Notes: a model not told the origin generated them from the letters alone. A stretch of 64,000 nt of DNA from Gammaproteobacteria bacterium UBA5078 (GCA_002416505.1 DIAM01000021.1:509763-573762), one strand, 5' to 3'; shown: positions 8,932 through 17,168, counted from the stretch's first letter. Made by a program: numbers and translations.

Positions 8932-9660
8932 ATGCGCGTGCCTCGCCTCTACACTCCACAAGCACTGCGCGGTAACTCCGAGCTTTTGTTAGTGGACGAT
9001 GCCGCGCATTACATCGCCAAGGTGTTACGACTGCGTGCAGAGGACTACATAAGAGTCTTCAATGGCAGCGACGGCGAGTATAGCGCGCGCATCATCGCGA
9101 TCGACAAGAAGTCCGTTACCGCACTGCTAGATTCACGGCTGGAGGGCGGGGCGGATCCTAGCCTCGCGATTCACCTCGGCTTGGGCCTGTCGCGTGGCGA
9201 GCGCATGGACTATGCGATACAGAAGGCGACCGAGGCGGGCGTCGGCAGCATCACTCCGCTGCTGACGGAGCGCTGCGAGGTCAAACTCAAGGGCGATCGC
9301 ATCGATAACCGCATGAGCCATTGGGAGCGAGTAGCGATCAGCGCATGCGAGCAATCCGGGCGCTGCGTAGTCCCTACCATCGCGAGCCCGCTCACACTCG
9401 CCGAGTGGCTGTCCTTATCGCGAACCGGCGCAAACTTCGTGCTGGATCATCGCGGCGAGCAGGGCCTAGCGGCCGCACAGAAGCCAGAGGCCGTCACCTT
9501 CCTAATAGGTCCCGAAGGCGGGCTGAGCGAAGAAGAAGTAATGCTGGCCAAGGAAAATGACTTCAAGCTAGTTCGCATAGGCCCACGCGTACTAAGAACC
9601 GAAACCGCCCCCATAGTCGCCATTAGCCTCGCCCAACACCTGTGGGGCGATTACCAATAG
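8932..9660 (+). CDS. rsmE: 16S rRNA (uracil-1498-N3)-methyltransferase
   Basis: SPOUT-class methyltransferase that uses SAM to methylate U1498 of 16S rRNA. The 242 residues open with MRVPRLYTPQALRGNSELLL, continue with a PUA-like domain, and show LGLGLSRGERMDYAIQKATEAGV, ERCEVKL, and the C-terminal trefoil-knot motifs IGPEGGLSEEE and IGPRVLRTETA. It abuts metF without a gap, so it is the last gene of the SAM-cycle run. No clear terminator follows before the repeat region. Confidence 0.96.
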   Translation: MRVPRLYTPQALRGNSELLLVDDAAHYIAKVLRLRAEDYIRVFNGSDGEYSARIIAIDKKSVTALLDSRLEGGADPSLAIHLGLGLSRGERMDYAIQKATEAGVGSITPLLTERCEVKLKGDRIDNRMSHWERVAISACEQSGRCVVPTIASPLTLAEWLSLSRTGANFVLDHRGEQGLAAAQKPEAVTFLIGPEGGLSEEEVMLAKENDFKLVRIGPRVLRTETAPIVAISLAQHLWGDYQ

Positions 9661-9700
9661 CATAGATTGTTTTAATACGTTGTAGCTCCCTACGCTGTTA

Positions 9701-9823
9701 GTCGAGCCGCGCGGTGGGAGGGGAATTGCTGGAGACGCCAAAATGCTCACATCCATGTGAAGGCTCGACGTGCGCCGTCCTGGCGCCCGACGCTCCTGCA
9801 CTTCCCCTCCCACCGCGCGACTC
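9701..9823. repeat. Palindromic repeat, copy 1 (two inner hairpins within an outer stem)
   Basis: The ends pair: GCGCGGTGGGAGGGGAA on the left (to 9725) is complementary to the sequence ending at 9821. Inside lie hairpin A CACATCCATGTG (9748-9759) and hairpin B with arms GCGCC and GGCGC around GTCCT. The core between the arms matches copy 2 read on the other strand, whereas the outer arms are quite different in sequence yet still self-complementary. This is what a mobile or structurally selected palindromic element looks like. It sits just after rsmE and could also end its transcription. Short reading frames across it are not genes. Confidence 0.8.
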
Positions 9824-9948
9824 TGGCATTGTGTCTAGTTAGCGATTCTCCTCTCCGTTCTTCATTGTCACTAGCCGAATTATTTCAGTCTTTAGTGTTA
9901 GAGATTGTTACCTATACATTCATTTGTCTAAGGACTGGCACAACGCCA

Positions 9949-10066
9949 GCGTTGTGTGCCGAGCAAGAGGTTCAAGACCGTCGGGTGCCAGGACGGCACA
10001 CGTCGAGCCTGTACATGGATGTACGCAGTTTGGCGTGTCTGGAAACTCTTGCTCGGCACACAATGC
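9949..10066. repeat. Palindromic repeat, copy 2 (inverted relative to copy 1)
   Basis: Terminal arms 9949-9969 and 10046-10066 are 21-base inverted repeats with one mismatch (GTGTGCCGAGCAAGAG core). Read on the minus strand the inside repeats the copy 1 core: ACGCCAAA, hairpin A TACATCCATGTA, AGGCTCGACG, hairpin B with arms GTGCC and GGCAC around GTCCT, then CCCGACG. Both hairpins differ from copy 1 by paired, compensating changes. The remaining bases of the 562-base gap (9661-10222) hold nothing else that I recognise apart from the amtB terminator. Confidence 0.8.
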
Positions 10067-10150
10067 GCACTACGCAGTGACGTCGCAGTTTGCGAAGAGT
10101 CTTAACGCACTAGATAAGCACTTCCCAATCGCGTTACTTTGTGAGAAGCA

Positions 10151-10173
10151 AAAAAAGCGCCCCGAGGGGCGCT
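10151..10173 (-). terminator. Intrinsic terminator of amtB
   Basis: On the minus strand an 8-base GC-rich stem (AGCGCCCC / GGGGCGCT, tiny loop) is followed by seven T. It lies about 50 bases after the amtB stop and fits a factor-independent terminator for that gene. Confidence 0.9.
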
Positions 10174-10222
10174 TACGTAAAATTACGTTATATCAAAATG
10201 CTTTGTAGTCTTCCTACGGGTA

Positions 10223-11485
10223 TTACTTTGTGAACTCTGGGTAGGCCTCTAAGCCACACTCAGATACGTCCACGCCTTGATCTTCTTCCTCTGGAGTAAC
10301 GCGCAGTCCCATCACCATCTTGATGATGGACCAAACGACGAAGCTCGCTACGAATACCCAGATAAAGATTGTGAGAGCACCAATGATCTGGCCAGAGAAG
10401 GACACGCCATCATTAGTGATCGGCACTAGCAACAGGCCCAACAGACCACAGCTACCGTGTACGGAGATCGCACCGACCGGATCGTCGATCTTGATCTTGT
10501 CGAGGAACACGATGCTGAACACCACTAGCACACCACCGAGCGCACCGAAGATAGTCGCCTGCAGTGCAGTAGGAGTTGAGGGCTCCGCAGTGATCGCTAC
10601 GAGACCCGCGAGTGCGCCGTTCAGTGCCATCGTCAGGTCAGCCTTGCCGAACAGGGCGTGTGCTACCGCTAGCGCGGCAATCAAGCCACCAGCCGCTGCT
10701 GCGTTAGTATTCAAGAACACCATCGCCACTGCGTTGGCATTGCCGATGTCGGCGAGCTTAAGAACCGAGCCGCCGTTGAAACCGAACCAGCCCATCCACA
10801 GGATGAAGGTACCGAGTGTTGCTAGCGGCAGGTTTGCACCTGGGATCGCCTTGATGCTGCCATCGGCGCCATACTTGCCCTTACGAGCGCCAAGTAGGAG
10901 TACGCCAGCCAGTGCCGCTGCCGCGCCGGCCATGTGCACGATGCCCGAGCCCGCGAAGTCTGAGAAGCCCATGTCGCCAAGAGTGTACATGCCGAATACG
11001 GCGTTGCCACCCCAAGTCCAAGAACCTTCCAGAGGATAGATCACACCAGTCATGAACACTGCGAAGAGTAGGAATGCCCACAACTTCATGCGCTCGGCAA
11101 CCGCACCAGAGACGATGGACATTGCCGTGGCAACGAACACTACCTGGAAGAAGAAGTCAGATGCGCCGGAGTAAACGGAGCCGCCGTCGAAACCTTCCTC
11201 TGCTTTCGCTGCGAGGGCGTCCGCAACGAGTGTGTCGCCGCCTTCGATGCCAGTGAGGAAAATTGTACCGCCGTACATGATTGCGTAACCGCACACCAGA
11301 TACATGACGCAAGAGATCGCGTAGAGCGCGACGTTCTTGGTTAGAATTTCAGTTGTGTTCTTAGAACGAACGAGACCGGCCTCTAGCATAGAGAAGCCTG
11401 CCGCCATCCACATCACGAGTGCGCCACACACTAGGAAATAGAATGTGTCCATTGCGTACTGCAGTTGAAAAATTTGGTCTTCCAC
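10223..11485 (-). CDS. amtB: Ammonium transporter
   Basis: Inner-membrane ammonium channel of the Amt/Rh family, 420 residues, about 11 hydrophobic segments beginning at MDTFYFLVCGALVMWMAAGF. The family signature near GFSMLEAGLVRSKN and the two pore histidines, in VHMAGAAAALAG and ISVHGSCGLLG, are present. The frame is open from a TTG at 11497, but GGAGG lies five bases before the GTG at 11485, so I start there (MEDQIFQLQYAMDTFYF). It lies 86 bases after glnK, the usual nitrogen-control pair in which GlnK blocks the channel when ammonium is plentiful. It is probably co-transcribed from the sigma-54 promoter before glnK. Confidence 0.95.
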   Translation of the reverse strand: MEDQIFQLQYAMDTFYFLVCGALVMWMAAGFSMLEAGLVRSKNTTEILTKNVALYAISCVMYLVCGYAIMYGGTIFLTGIEGGDTLVADALAAKAEEGFDGGSVYSGASDFFFQVVFVATAMSIVSGAVAERMKLWAFLLFAVFMTGVIYPLEGSWTWGGNAVFGMYTLGDMGFSDFAGSGIVHMAGAAAALAGVLLLGARKGKYGADGSIKAIPGANLPLATLGTFILWMGWFGFNGGSVLKLADIGNANAVAMVFLNTNAAAAGGLIAALAVAHALFGKADLTMALNGALAGLVAITAEPSTPTALQATIFGALGGVLVVFSIVFLDKIKIDDPVGAISVHGSCGLLGLLLVPITNDGVSFSGQIIGALTIFIWVFVASFVVWSIIKMVMGLRVTPEEEDQGVDVSECGLEAYPEFTK

Positions 11486-11571
11486 CTTCACCTCCAAACC
11501 AGGACTTGCGTTTTACAGCCTGATTATTTTTAAGTAGTCGTTTGTAGTTTCGATCACCAGGATCAGTTTTC

Positions 11572-11910
11572 TTACACGGCCTCTTCGCCAGTCTCACCCG
11601 TACGGATACGGATGACTTGCAAAAGGTCAGTTACGAATATCTTGCCGTCGCCAATCTTGCCGGTGTTCGCGGCCTTAGTGATTGCCTCGAGGGTTTGATC
11701 GAGCAGATCGTCTCCAATCGCTACTTCAATTTTTACCTTAGGTAGAAAATCAACTACGTACTCGGCGCCACGATAAAGCTCTGTGTGCCCTTTCTGTCTT
11801 CCGAACCCCTTCACTTCAGTTACGGTAATCCCTTGCACACCAATCTCTGATAGTGCTTCACGGGCATCGTCCAACTTGAAAGGCTTAATTATTGCCGTTA
11901 CTAATTTCAT
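11572..11910 (-). CDS. glnK: Nitrogen regulatory protein PII
   Basis: 112-residue PII signal protein. The T-loop carries the uridylylation tyrosine at residue 51 (YRGAEYVVDFLPK). The nucleotide-binding TGKIGDGKIFV and the C-terminal VIRIRTGETGEEAV are canonical. It senses 2-oxoglutarate and ATP/ADP and regulates AmtB, encoded next door; linkage to amtB and to a sigma-54 promoter argues for glnK rather than glnB. The start ATG gives the invariant MKLVTAIIKPFKL. Confidence 0.96.
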   Translation of the reverse strand: MKLVTAIIKPFKLDDAREALSEIGVQGITVTEVKGFGRQKGHTELYRGAEYVVDFLPKVKIEVAIGDDLLDQTLEAITKAANTGKIGDGKIFVTDLLQVIRIRTGETGEEAV

Positions 11911-11977
11911 AGAATTGCTCCTTACCTATTAATATCTGCTCCGCCGATTCAGTACAGATACACCTGAGAATGCTTCA

Positions 11978-11993
11978 TGCACGGGTCGTGCCA
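11978..11993 (-). promoter_or_regulatory. Sigma-54 promoter of glnK-amtB
   Basis: The minus strand reads TGGCACG-ACCC-GTGCA. The -24/-12 consensus for RpoN promoters is TGGCACG-N4-TTGCW, so only one conserved base differs and the invariant GG and GC are kept. It lies about 70 bases before the glnK ATG. Confidence 0.88.
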
Positions 11994-12077
11994 TAAAGGC
12001 TAATTACTTAAATAACAACGAGATACGTATACTCAATCACATTCTTCCTAGTATTGACGCATCCCCTAGCTGTAAAG

Positions 12078-12094
12078 CGCACCGTAATGGTGCA
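12078..12094. promoter_or_regulatory. NtrC-type enhancer site for glnK
   Basis: CGCACC-GTAAT-GGTGCA matches the NtrC palindrome TGCACC-N5-GGTGCA in all but the first base. It lies about 90 bases upstream of the -24 element. A further half-site TGCACC follows at 12096-12101. Together these would place glnK-amtB under nitrogen-limitation control. Confidence 0.8.
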
Positions 12095-12175
12095 ATGCAC
12101 CGCGATATGCACCAATCACTAACACTCGCGGTTTTAAACCTAGAAACTCCCATCTAACTTGCTCTAGTCGGGAGG

Positions 12176-12247
12176 AAAAAAGGCCCGCAAACTAAGCGCT
12201 TACGGGCCTTTTGAGCGCGCACCTAAATAGCGCAAGCGCGCTTTTTT
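12176..12247 (-). terminator. Terminator region after torF
   Basis: On the minus strand the stem AAGGCCCG / CGGGCCTT (12180-12187 with 12203-12210) is followed by six T, a good intrinsic terminator for torF. A second stem, AGCGCGC at 12214-12220 with GCGCGCT at 12236-12242, has its T-run on the plus strand and would stop transcription coming the other way. Confidence 0.75.
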
Positions 12248-12256
12248 AGGGCGATC

Positions 12257-12940
12257 TTAGAACGACTTGGCGACAGAGAAGACGACAGTGCTGTCGCAAT
12301 CCGATGAGCCGCCGCAGTTTGCGTCGCTGAGGTCTGTATCAGTAAACATCAAACCGAAATCGAGGCCAGCGTAAGACTTGCCTAGGGAGATGTTGTACTC
12401 GGAGTAGCTGTCCTCTGTGCCCCAAACGTCTTGATCGTAGGTTTGCAGACCGTAGTGAAGGCCAAGGGAGAAGTCATTGCCTAGGTCGAAGCCATAATCC
12501 AGTGTGTAGAACCATGCCTTGCCTACGCCCGCATAGAAGTCATCGGAATAGTTGATAGAACCTGACAGGCCGCCATAGCTCAGTACGCCGTAGAATTCGA
12601 GGAAGTCATCGCTGCTCATGCCTGGGTAATCGTAGTAGATGAAGCCTACGTCGTAGCCCACTTCGTCAGTCAGGCTGCCGGAGAAGCCGCCGTAGTAGTC
12701 GATCTCGATGCTGTCGTCAAAAGTGATGCTCGATGCCCACGTTCCGACATAGAAACCAGACTCACTTGCAAAGTCAAAACCACCCTGGATCGCAGAGCCG
12801 CCGCTCGTCTGTGAGACGCCACGGTAGATGTAATCTGAGGTCAGTGCGACGTTGGCGCTGATCGAGCTTTCCTGAGCCTGAACGGAGAACGCTGCGCTGA
12901 TCAATCCTGTGGCTAACAGTGCCTGTGTAAATTTCTTCAT
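12257..12940 (-). CDS. TorF-family outer membrane protein, nitrogen-linked putative porin
   Basis: 227 residues with a signal peptide (MKKFTQALLATGLISAAFSVQAQ) and alternating beta-strand pattern rich in Gly, Tyr and Asp, ending in AKSF with a terminal Phe typical of outer membrane barrels. The segment ALTSDYIYRGVSQTSGGSAIQGGFD marks the family of small putative porins often placed beside glnK-amtB. Two cysteines near the C-terminus could form a loop disulfide. AAGGAG precedes the ATG by a short spacer. Its own sigma-54-like promoter and NtrC-like site upstream suggest uptake of a nitrogen compound; the substrate is unknown. Confidence 0.85.
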   Translation of the reverse strand: MKKFTQALLATGLISAAFSVQAQESSISANVALTSDYIYRGVSQTSGGSAIQGGFDFASESGFYVGTWASSITFDDSIEIDYYGGFSGSLTDEVGYDVGFIYYDYPGMSSDDFLEFYGVLSYGGLSGSINYSDDFYAGVGKAWFYTLDYGFDLGNDFSLGLHYGLQTYDQDVWGTEDSYSEYNISLGKSYAGLDFGLMFTDTDLSDANCGGSSDCDSTVVFSVAKSF

Positions 12941-13056
12941 TTGTTGTAACTCCTTGACGTTGTAGTAAAGTTCTAAACCTTGTGGGTTTTAAGTTCCGAG
13001 TAAGGCGTGCGTTGTAATTCTCTAGGTCACGCTCCTAAACTGGACATATAGCACTA

Positions 13057-13072
13057 AGCATAATGCGTGCCT
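13057..13072 (-). promoter_or_regulatory. Probable sigma-54 promoter of torF
   Basis: The minus strand reads AGGCACG-CATT-ATGCT, keeping the invariant GG (-24) and GC (-12) of the RpoN consensus with two other changes. It lies about 117 bases before the torF ATG. The 409-base stretch 12941-13349 holds this element, the NtrC-like site at 13192 and the ubiK start region, and no further gene. Confidence 0.65.
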
Positions 13073-13191
13073 ATTTTCGGGCACGGGGCAAAATGGCGAA
13101 TAATTCTATTAATAAACAAATAGATAGGATTAAGTGCCGGCGACTGGGCAGGGCAGTCATTGAAGGCTCGCGAGAGCTTAAAAACATAAAA

Positions 13192-13208
13192 CGCACCGCT
13201 TTGGAGCA
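13192..13208. promoter_or_regulatory. NtrC-like site upstream of torF
   Basis: CGCACC-GCTTT-GGAGCA matches the NtrC palindrome TGCACC-N5-GGTGCA at ten of twelve positions and shares its first half with the site before glnK. It lies about 120 bases upstream of the torF -24 element, the normal distance for an NtrC enhancer. Confidence 0.6.
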
Positions 13209-13349
13209 AAAATCCCGCGCCTAGCCTCGAGGCCGAAGCAATCGTGCCGCCTAATAGTGCGTGGCCACAATGCTGCCAGTGGTTTGTATGGGCTAGAGAG
13301 TCAGCTACAATTGCGCAGCACGCCAAGAATCTACTTCCGGACCAAAAAT

Positions 13350-13631
13350 ATGATCGACAAACGCTTCTTCGAAGAGATAAGCCAACAAATTTCCAAACTC
13401 CTGCCTCAGGCAGAGGCCGCCGGCGATGACATCAAGCGCTCGGTGTCATCGGCATTGCAGAAGGGCTTCGCGCGCATGGACCTGCTGACTCGCGAGGAGT
13501 TCGAGGCACAGCTCGCCGCCCTAAGCAGAGCCGAGCAGAGGATAGAGGCGCTGGAGAGCGAGCTTGTGCAGCTCGAGAGTCGCATACAAGAGTTGGAGGC
13601 CGGCAAGGCTAGCACCCCGAAAACCCGCTAA
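13350..13631 (+). CDS. ubiK: Ubiquinone biosynthesis accessory factor UbiK
   Basis: 93 residues, the size of the family. It opens MIDKRFFEEISQQISKLLP and ends in a long coiled coil (RAEQRIEALESELVQLESRIQ region), as expected for UbiK, which binds UbiJ and helps aerobic ubiquinone synthesis. The open frame extends 31 codons upstream, but the ATG chosen gives the conserved N-terminus. It runs convergent into comM with a four-base overlap of the stops. Confidence 0.92.
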   Translation: MIDKRFFEEISQQISKLLPQAEAAGDDIKRSVSSALQKGFARMDLLTREEFEAQLAALSRAEQRIEALESELVQLESRIQELEAGKASTPKTR

Positions 13632-15166
13632 GTCCCCACACTGATTAGGCGCGCATGACGCCGGTAGCCGATGGCCTCGGATAGGTCGGCCACGGTGATC
13701 GACTCACGGGCCTCTAGATCCGCAATGGTACGCGCGATCTTGAGGATGCGGTGAGTCGCCCGAGCCGTGAGCAGCAGCTTCTCCACCGCCCTGGCCAACA
13801 GCAATTCACTCTCACTGTCTAAGACGCAGTACTCCTCCAGGTCTTGCAGAGCTAGGTCCTTGTTCAAACGCCCGCAGCGCAGCGCTTGCAACTCTCGGCA
13901 GGCTTGCACCTGGGTGCGCAGCTGCGCGCTAGTGCCTGCCGAAGCGCTATGTGCAGGCGGACGCGCACGCAAGTCCTGATGGGGGACTCGAGGCACCTCG
14001 ACGATCAGGTCGATGCGATCCAGCAGTGGGCCCGATATCTTCTCGAGATAGCGCTGCACCCGCTCGGGCGGACACAGGCAGCGGCCCTGCGGGTCGCCGT
14101 AATAACCGCAGGGGCAGGGGTTCATCGCCGCCACCAATTGAAAGCGCGCCGGCAACTCGAGCCGATAGTTCGCACGACTGATGGTGATGACCCCGGCCTC
14201 GAGCGGTTCGCGCAGGGCCTCCAAGACACTGCGCTTGAACTCCGTCAGCTCGTCGAGGAAGAGCACCCCGCGATGCGCGAGGGTGACCTCCCCCGGATTG
14301 GCGCTTACCCCGCCCCCTACTAAGGCGACATTGGTGGCGGTGTGGTGGGGAGCGCGGAAGCTCGGTTGCCGCCACCGCGATGGGTCAATCGGGAGGCGGG
14401 CAATGGACTTGATCGCCGCCGCCTCTAGCGCCGCCCCCTCCTCCAATGGTGGGAGTAGGCTCGCCAGACTATTGGCGAGCATGGTCTTGCCCGTGCCCGG
14501 CGGCCCGATGAGCAGAATATTATGCGCGCCGGCCGCGGCTACCTTTAGCGCGCGCTTGGCCGCAACCTGGCCCCTGATCTGCTCGAAGCGAGATTCGCCA
14601 CGCCCTAGCGAGCCATCCAGTGCACCGGGGTCGAAGTCGCATTGCGTCATCCCACTGCCACCGACTAGCTGTTGGTGCACGTCTAATAGATGCCCCCCGA
14701 CCAGCGCCTGCACGCCTCGCACCAATGAGGCCTCTAACTGATTCGCTCTAGGGAGTAGCAGTATTCGACCTTGAGCGCGCGCGGCGAGCAGCGCCGGCAG
14801 CACGCCGTGAATCGGGCGCAGCGCACCGGTAAGGGCCAACTCTCCCAGAATCTCGAAGCCCGACAGAGCCTGTAGTGGAATCTGACCCGAGGCGGCGAGG
14901 ATGCTGATGGCGATGGCGAGATCGAAACGCCCGCCGCTCTTGGGCAGGTCGGCGGGGGCGAGATTGATGGTGATACGCCTGGTTGGGAATTCGAGATTGG
15001 CATTGAGGATCGCGCAGCGCACACGCTCGCGACTCTCGCGCACAGCGGTCTCGGGCAGGCCCACGATGGTCAGGCTCGGCAGGCCATTGGACAGATGAGT
15101 CTCCACCGTGACTAGCGGCGCGTCGACACCGATGTTCGCGCGGGTATATACAATAGCAAGAGACAC
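13628..15166 (-). CDS. comM: YifB/ComM-family Mg-chelatase-like AAA+ ATPase
   Basis: 512 residues. The N-terminal Lon-protease-like domain (residues 1-170) opens MSLAIVYTRANIGVDAPLV and contains GLPETAVRESRERVR. The AAA+ core has Walker A GPPGTGKT and Walker B GVLFLDELTEF. A four-cysteine element PCPCGYYGDPQGRCLCPP and an Mg-chelatase C-terminal helical domain follow. ComM is a hexameric helicase that extends branch migration of incoming DNA during natural transformation, so the gene suggests, but does not prove, competence. The start is GTG. Confidence 0.93.
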   Translation of the reverse strand: MSLAIVYTRANIGVDAPLVTVETHLSNGLPSLTIVGLPETAVRESRERVRCAILNANLEFPTRRITINLAPADLPKSGGRFDLAIAISILAASGQIPLQALSGFEILGELALTGALRPIHGVLPALLAARAQGRILLLPRANQLEASLVRGVQALVGGHLLDVHQQLVGGSGMTQCDFDPGALDGSLGRGESRFEQIRGQVAAKRALKVAAAGAHNILLIGPPGTGKTMLANSLASLLPPLEEGAALEAAAIKSIARLPIDPSRWRQPSFRAPHHTATNVALVGGGVSANPGEVTLAHRGVLFLDELTEFKRSVLEALREPLEAGVITISRANYRLELPARFQLVAAMNPCPCGYYGDPQGRCLCPPERVQRYLEKISGPLLDRIDLIVEVPRVPHQDLRARPPAHSASAGTSAQLRTQVQACRELQALRCGRLNKDLALQDLEEYCVLDSESELLLARAVEKLLLTARATHRILKIARTIADLEARESITVADLSEAIGYRRHARLISVGT

Positions 15167-15239
15167 GGTCCAGTCCTTGGGTACGTGAGAGGCTCATACT
15201 ATTAATAGTGTAGTGCGCCGAATTGCGCCAGCGACTAGC

Positions 15240-16973
15240 TCAGCTAAGCGCGCTGTTGCGAGAGAGGATCGATTGAATGCGGTGGTCGACGAACTCTTCC
15301 TGGTTGAGGAGTTCCTTGATTGCGGCGAAGTTCACGGCCTGGCTGAAGAAGTAGCCCTGCACCTGATCGCACTTATTAAGGCACAGGAACTCTACCTGTT
15401 CGGCGGTCTCCGCGCCCTCGGCGATCACCTGCATATTCAGGCTATGGGCTAGGTTGATAATCGCCTTGACGATCGTGGCATCGTCCTCATTGCTCGTCAC
15501 GCTGCCCACAAAGGAGCGGTCGATTTTGAGCGTCGAAATTGGCAGGCGTTGAATGTGGGCGAAGGAAGAATAGCCAGTGCCAAAGTCGTCGAGTGAGATA
15601 TCGATGCCCAGCTCATTGAGACGACGTAGACTCTCGTCCACGGCGATGCCCTCGATCATCATGGTCGTCTCGGTCAGCTCGAACTCCAGACGCCCCTCGG
15701 TGATGCCTTGATTGCCCAGGATATTGGCAACCGTCTGCACGAAGTTGCGATCCTGAAACTGCTTAAAGGACACGTTCACGGCCAAATGCACCTCGTGATG
15801 ACCCAGCTCCGCTAAAGCGTTGAGATCGCGACAGGCTTGATGAATTATCCAATAGCCGAGGGGCACGATGAGCCCACTCTCCTCGGCGACGGAGATAAAC
15901 TCCGCGGGCAGCAGCAGGCCACGCGTAGGATGGTTCCAACGCACCAGGCCCTCTGCGCCCACGATCGTGTTGCCATTAATATCGATACGCGGCTGGTAGT
16001 ACAGCTCGAACTCTTCGTTGCGAACCCCGCGCCGAATCTCGGACTCTAGCTTCAATATCTTCTGGACCGCATCGGTCATGTCGCGGGTATAGAATTGGTA
16101 GGTACTGCCTTTCTCGCTCTTCGCGATGCGCATCGCGATGTCGGCATTGGCCACCATCGCATCGACCGTAATCTCGAGCTCTTTATTGGTGACCACGCCA
16201 ACGCTGATATTCATGCGGATCGCATGCTGGGCGATCGGAAAGGGCTTGGCCATGGATTGAATTATTTTCTCGATGCAGGCACGACACGCACTCTCCACTG
16301 ACTCGTCGGAATTCTGAAACACTACTGCGAATTCATTGCCCCCTATGCGGGCGACATGTTGCGGCTCGAACAATGCGCCGCGAATGCGCGCGGCGATCAG
16401 TTGAATCAGAGCATCGCCTGCGCCTTGGCCATAGGAAGCGTTTACTTTCTTAAACTGATCGACATCGATAAGGAGCAATCCAACCGATTCGGGGACCGAG
16501 GCATCGGCGAGGATGCGGGCCAGCCGCTCTTTGAAGTCCTGGCGATTACTCAGGCCAGTAAGCGGGTCGGCATGTAAGGCCTCAATATTGCTAACACTAG
16601 GAAGGTTTCGCTCACTGGCATAACTAATGGCGCGACCGATGACCTGGGAGTTAAGGGTTGAGCGCAACAGGATGTCAGACTCTCCTCGCTTGATCGCGGC
16701 GCGGTCTGCATTGGGGGGAAACTGATCACTAATGGCGATGACGGGAATATTAGCTTGCTGGGATTTCAGCACCTCGAGCAGTGCGCGGGAGACCTCCGGC
16801 TTGGAGATGCGACCCCACAGTAAAATCTGGAAGCTAGACACTTGCGTAGCCCAAAGCGCTTGGACATCCGCCTGGCACCAAGTTAATTGGTGAGGCGATC
16901 GTTCAATGTCTTTTAAAAGACGCTCTATCAACCGAAATTCGGCGTCATGTTCTGCGATAAGCAGTATTCGCAC
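15240..16973 (-). CDS. Receiver-like / GGDEF / EAL protein, probable c-di-GMP phosphodiesterase
   Basis: 577 residues. Residues 1-120 resemble a response-regulator receiver (MRILLIAEHDAEFRLIERLL) but the strand that should carry the phospho-Asp reads FQILLWGR, so it is probably not phosphorylated. Residues about 150-305 form a GGDEF domain with a degenerate signature GGNEF. Residues about 320-570 form an EAL domain with AEGLVRWNHP, ELTETTMM, SLDDFGTGYSS and AEGAET, so the metal and catalytic residues look intact. The net output should be c-di-GMP hydrolysis. I prefer the GTG at 16973, six bases after GGAG, over the GTG at 16985. Confidence 0.88.
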   Translation of the reverse strand: MRILLIAEHDAEFRLIERLLKDIERSPHQLTWCQADVQALWATQVSSFQILLWGRISKPEVSRALLEVLKSQQANIPVIAISDQFPPNADRAAIKRGESDILLRSTLNSQVIGRAISYASERNLPSVSNIEALHADPLTGLSNRQDFKERLARILADASVPESVGLLLIDVDQFKKVNASYGQGAGDALIQLIAARIRGALFEPQHVARIGGNEFAVVFQNSDESVESACRACIEKIIQSMAKPFPIAQHAIRMNISVGVVTNKELEITVDAMVANADIAMRIAKSEKGSTYQFYTRDMTDAVQKILKLESEIRRGVRNEEFELYYQPRIDINGNTIVGAEGLVRWNHPTRGLLLPAEFISVAEESGLIVPLGYWIIHQACRDLNALAELGHHEVHLAVNVSFKQFQDRNFVQTVANILGNQGITEGRLEFELTETTMMIEGIAVDESLRRLNELGIDISLDDFGTGYSSFAHIQRLPISTLKIDRSFVGSVTSNEDDATIVKAIINLAHSLNMQVIAEGAETAEQVEFLCLNKCDQVQGYFFSQAVNFAAIKELLNQEEFVDHRIQSILSRNSALS

Positions 16974-17168
16974 TACGTGCTCCACGATTTAACAATACGA
17001 GTATTGTTATCGGCACTACTGAACGATTTCTTCAATCGAAAGACAGAAATAAGCAATGTTTCTGCAGTTTCGAAATAATCTCAAACAGGTCAAGGCATGA
17101 AGCGTTGCCTTGTATATAATAGAGAACACCTCAACCCATTACCAGCAATGAAGAAAATCGACTCCTAA

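Noticed and set aside
9757..10208. Two plus-strand reading frames of 94-107 codons after rsmE
   Set aside because: They lie across the palindromic repeats and the amtB terminator; their apparent protein similarity to each other comes from the repeat core. No ribosome site or family.
13054..13326. Minus-strand frame of 90 codons upstream of torF
   Set aside because: It overlaps the proposed sigma-54 and NtrC elements and the ubiK leader, resembles no family, and has no ribosome site.
17150..17168. Tiny frame (six codons) ending just before the rep GTG as a leader peptide
   Set aside because: No regulatory codons, hairpin or terminator accompany it; the stop-start contact is probably chance.
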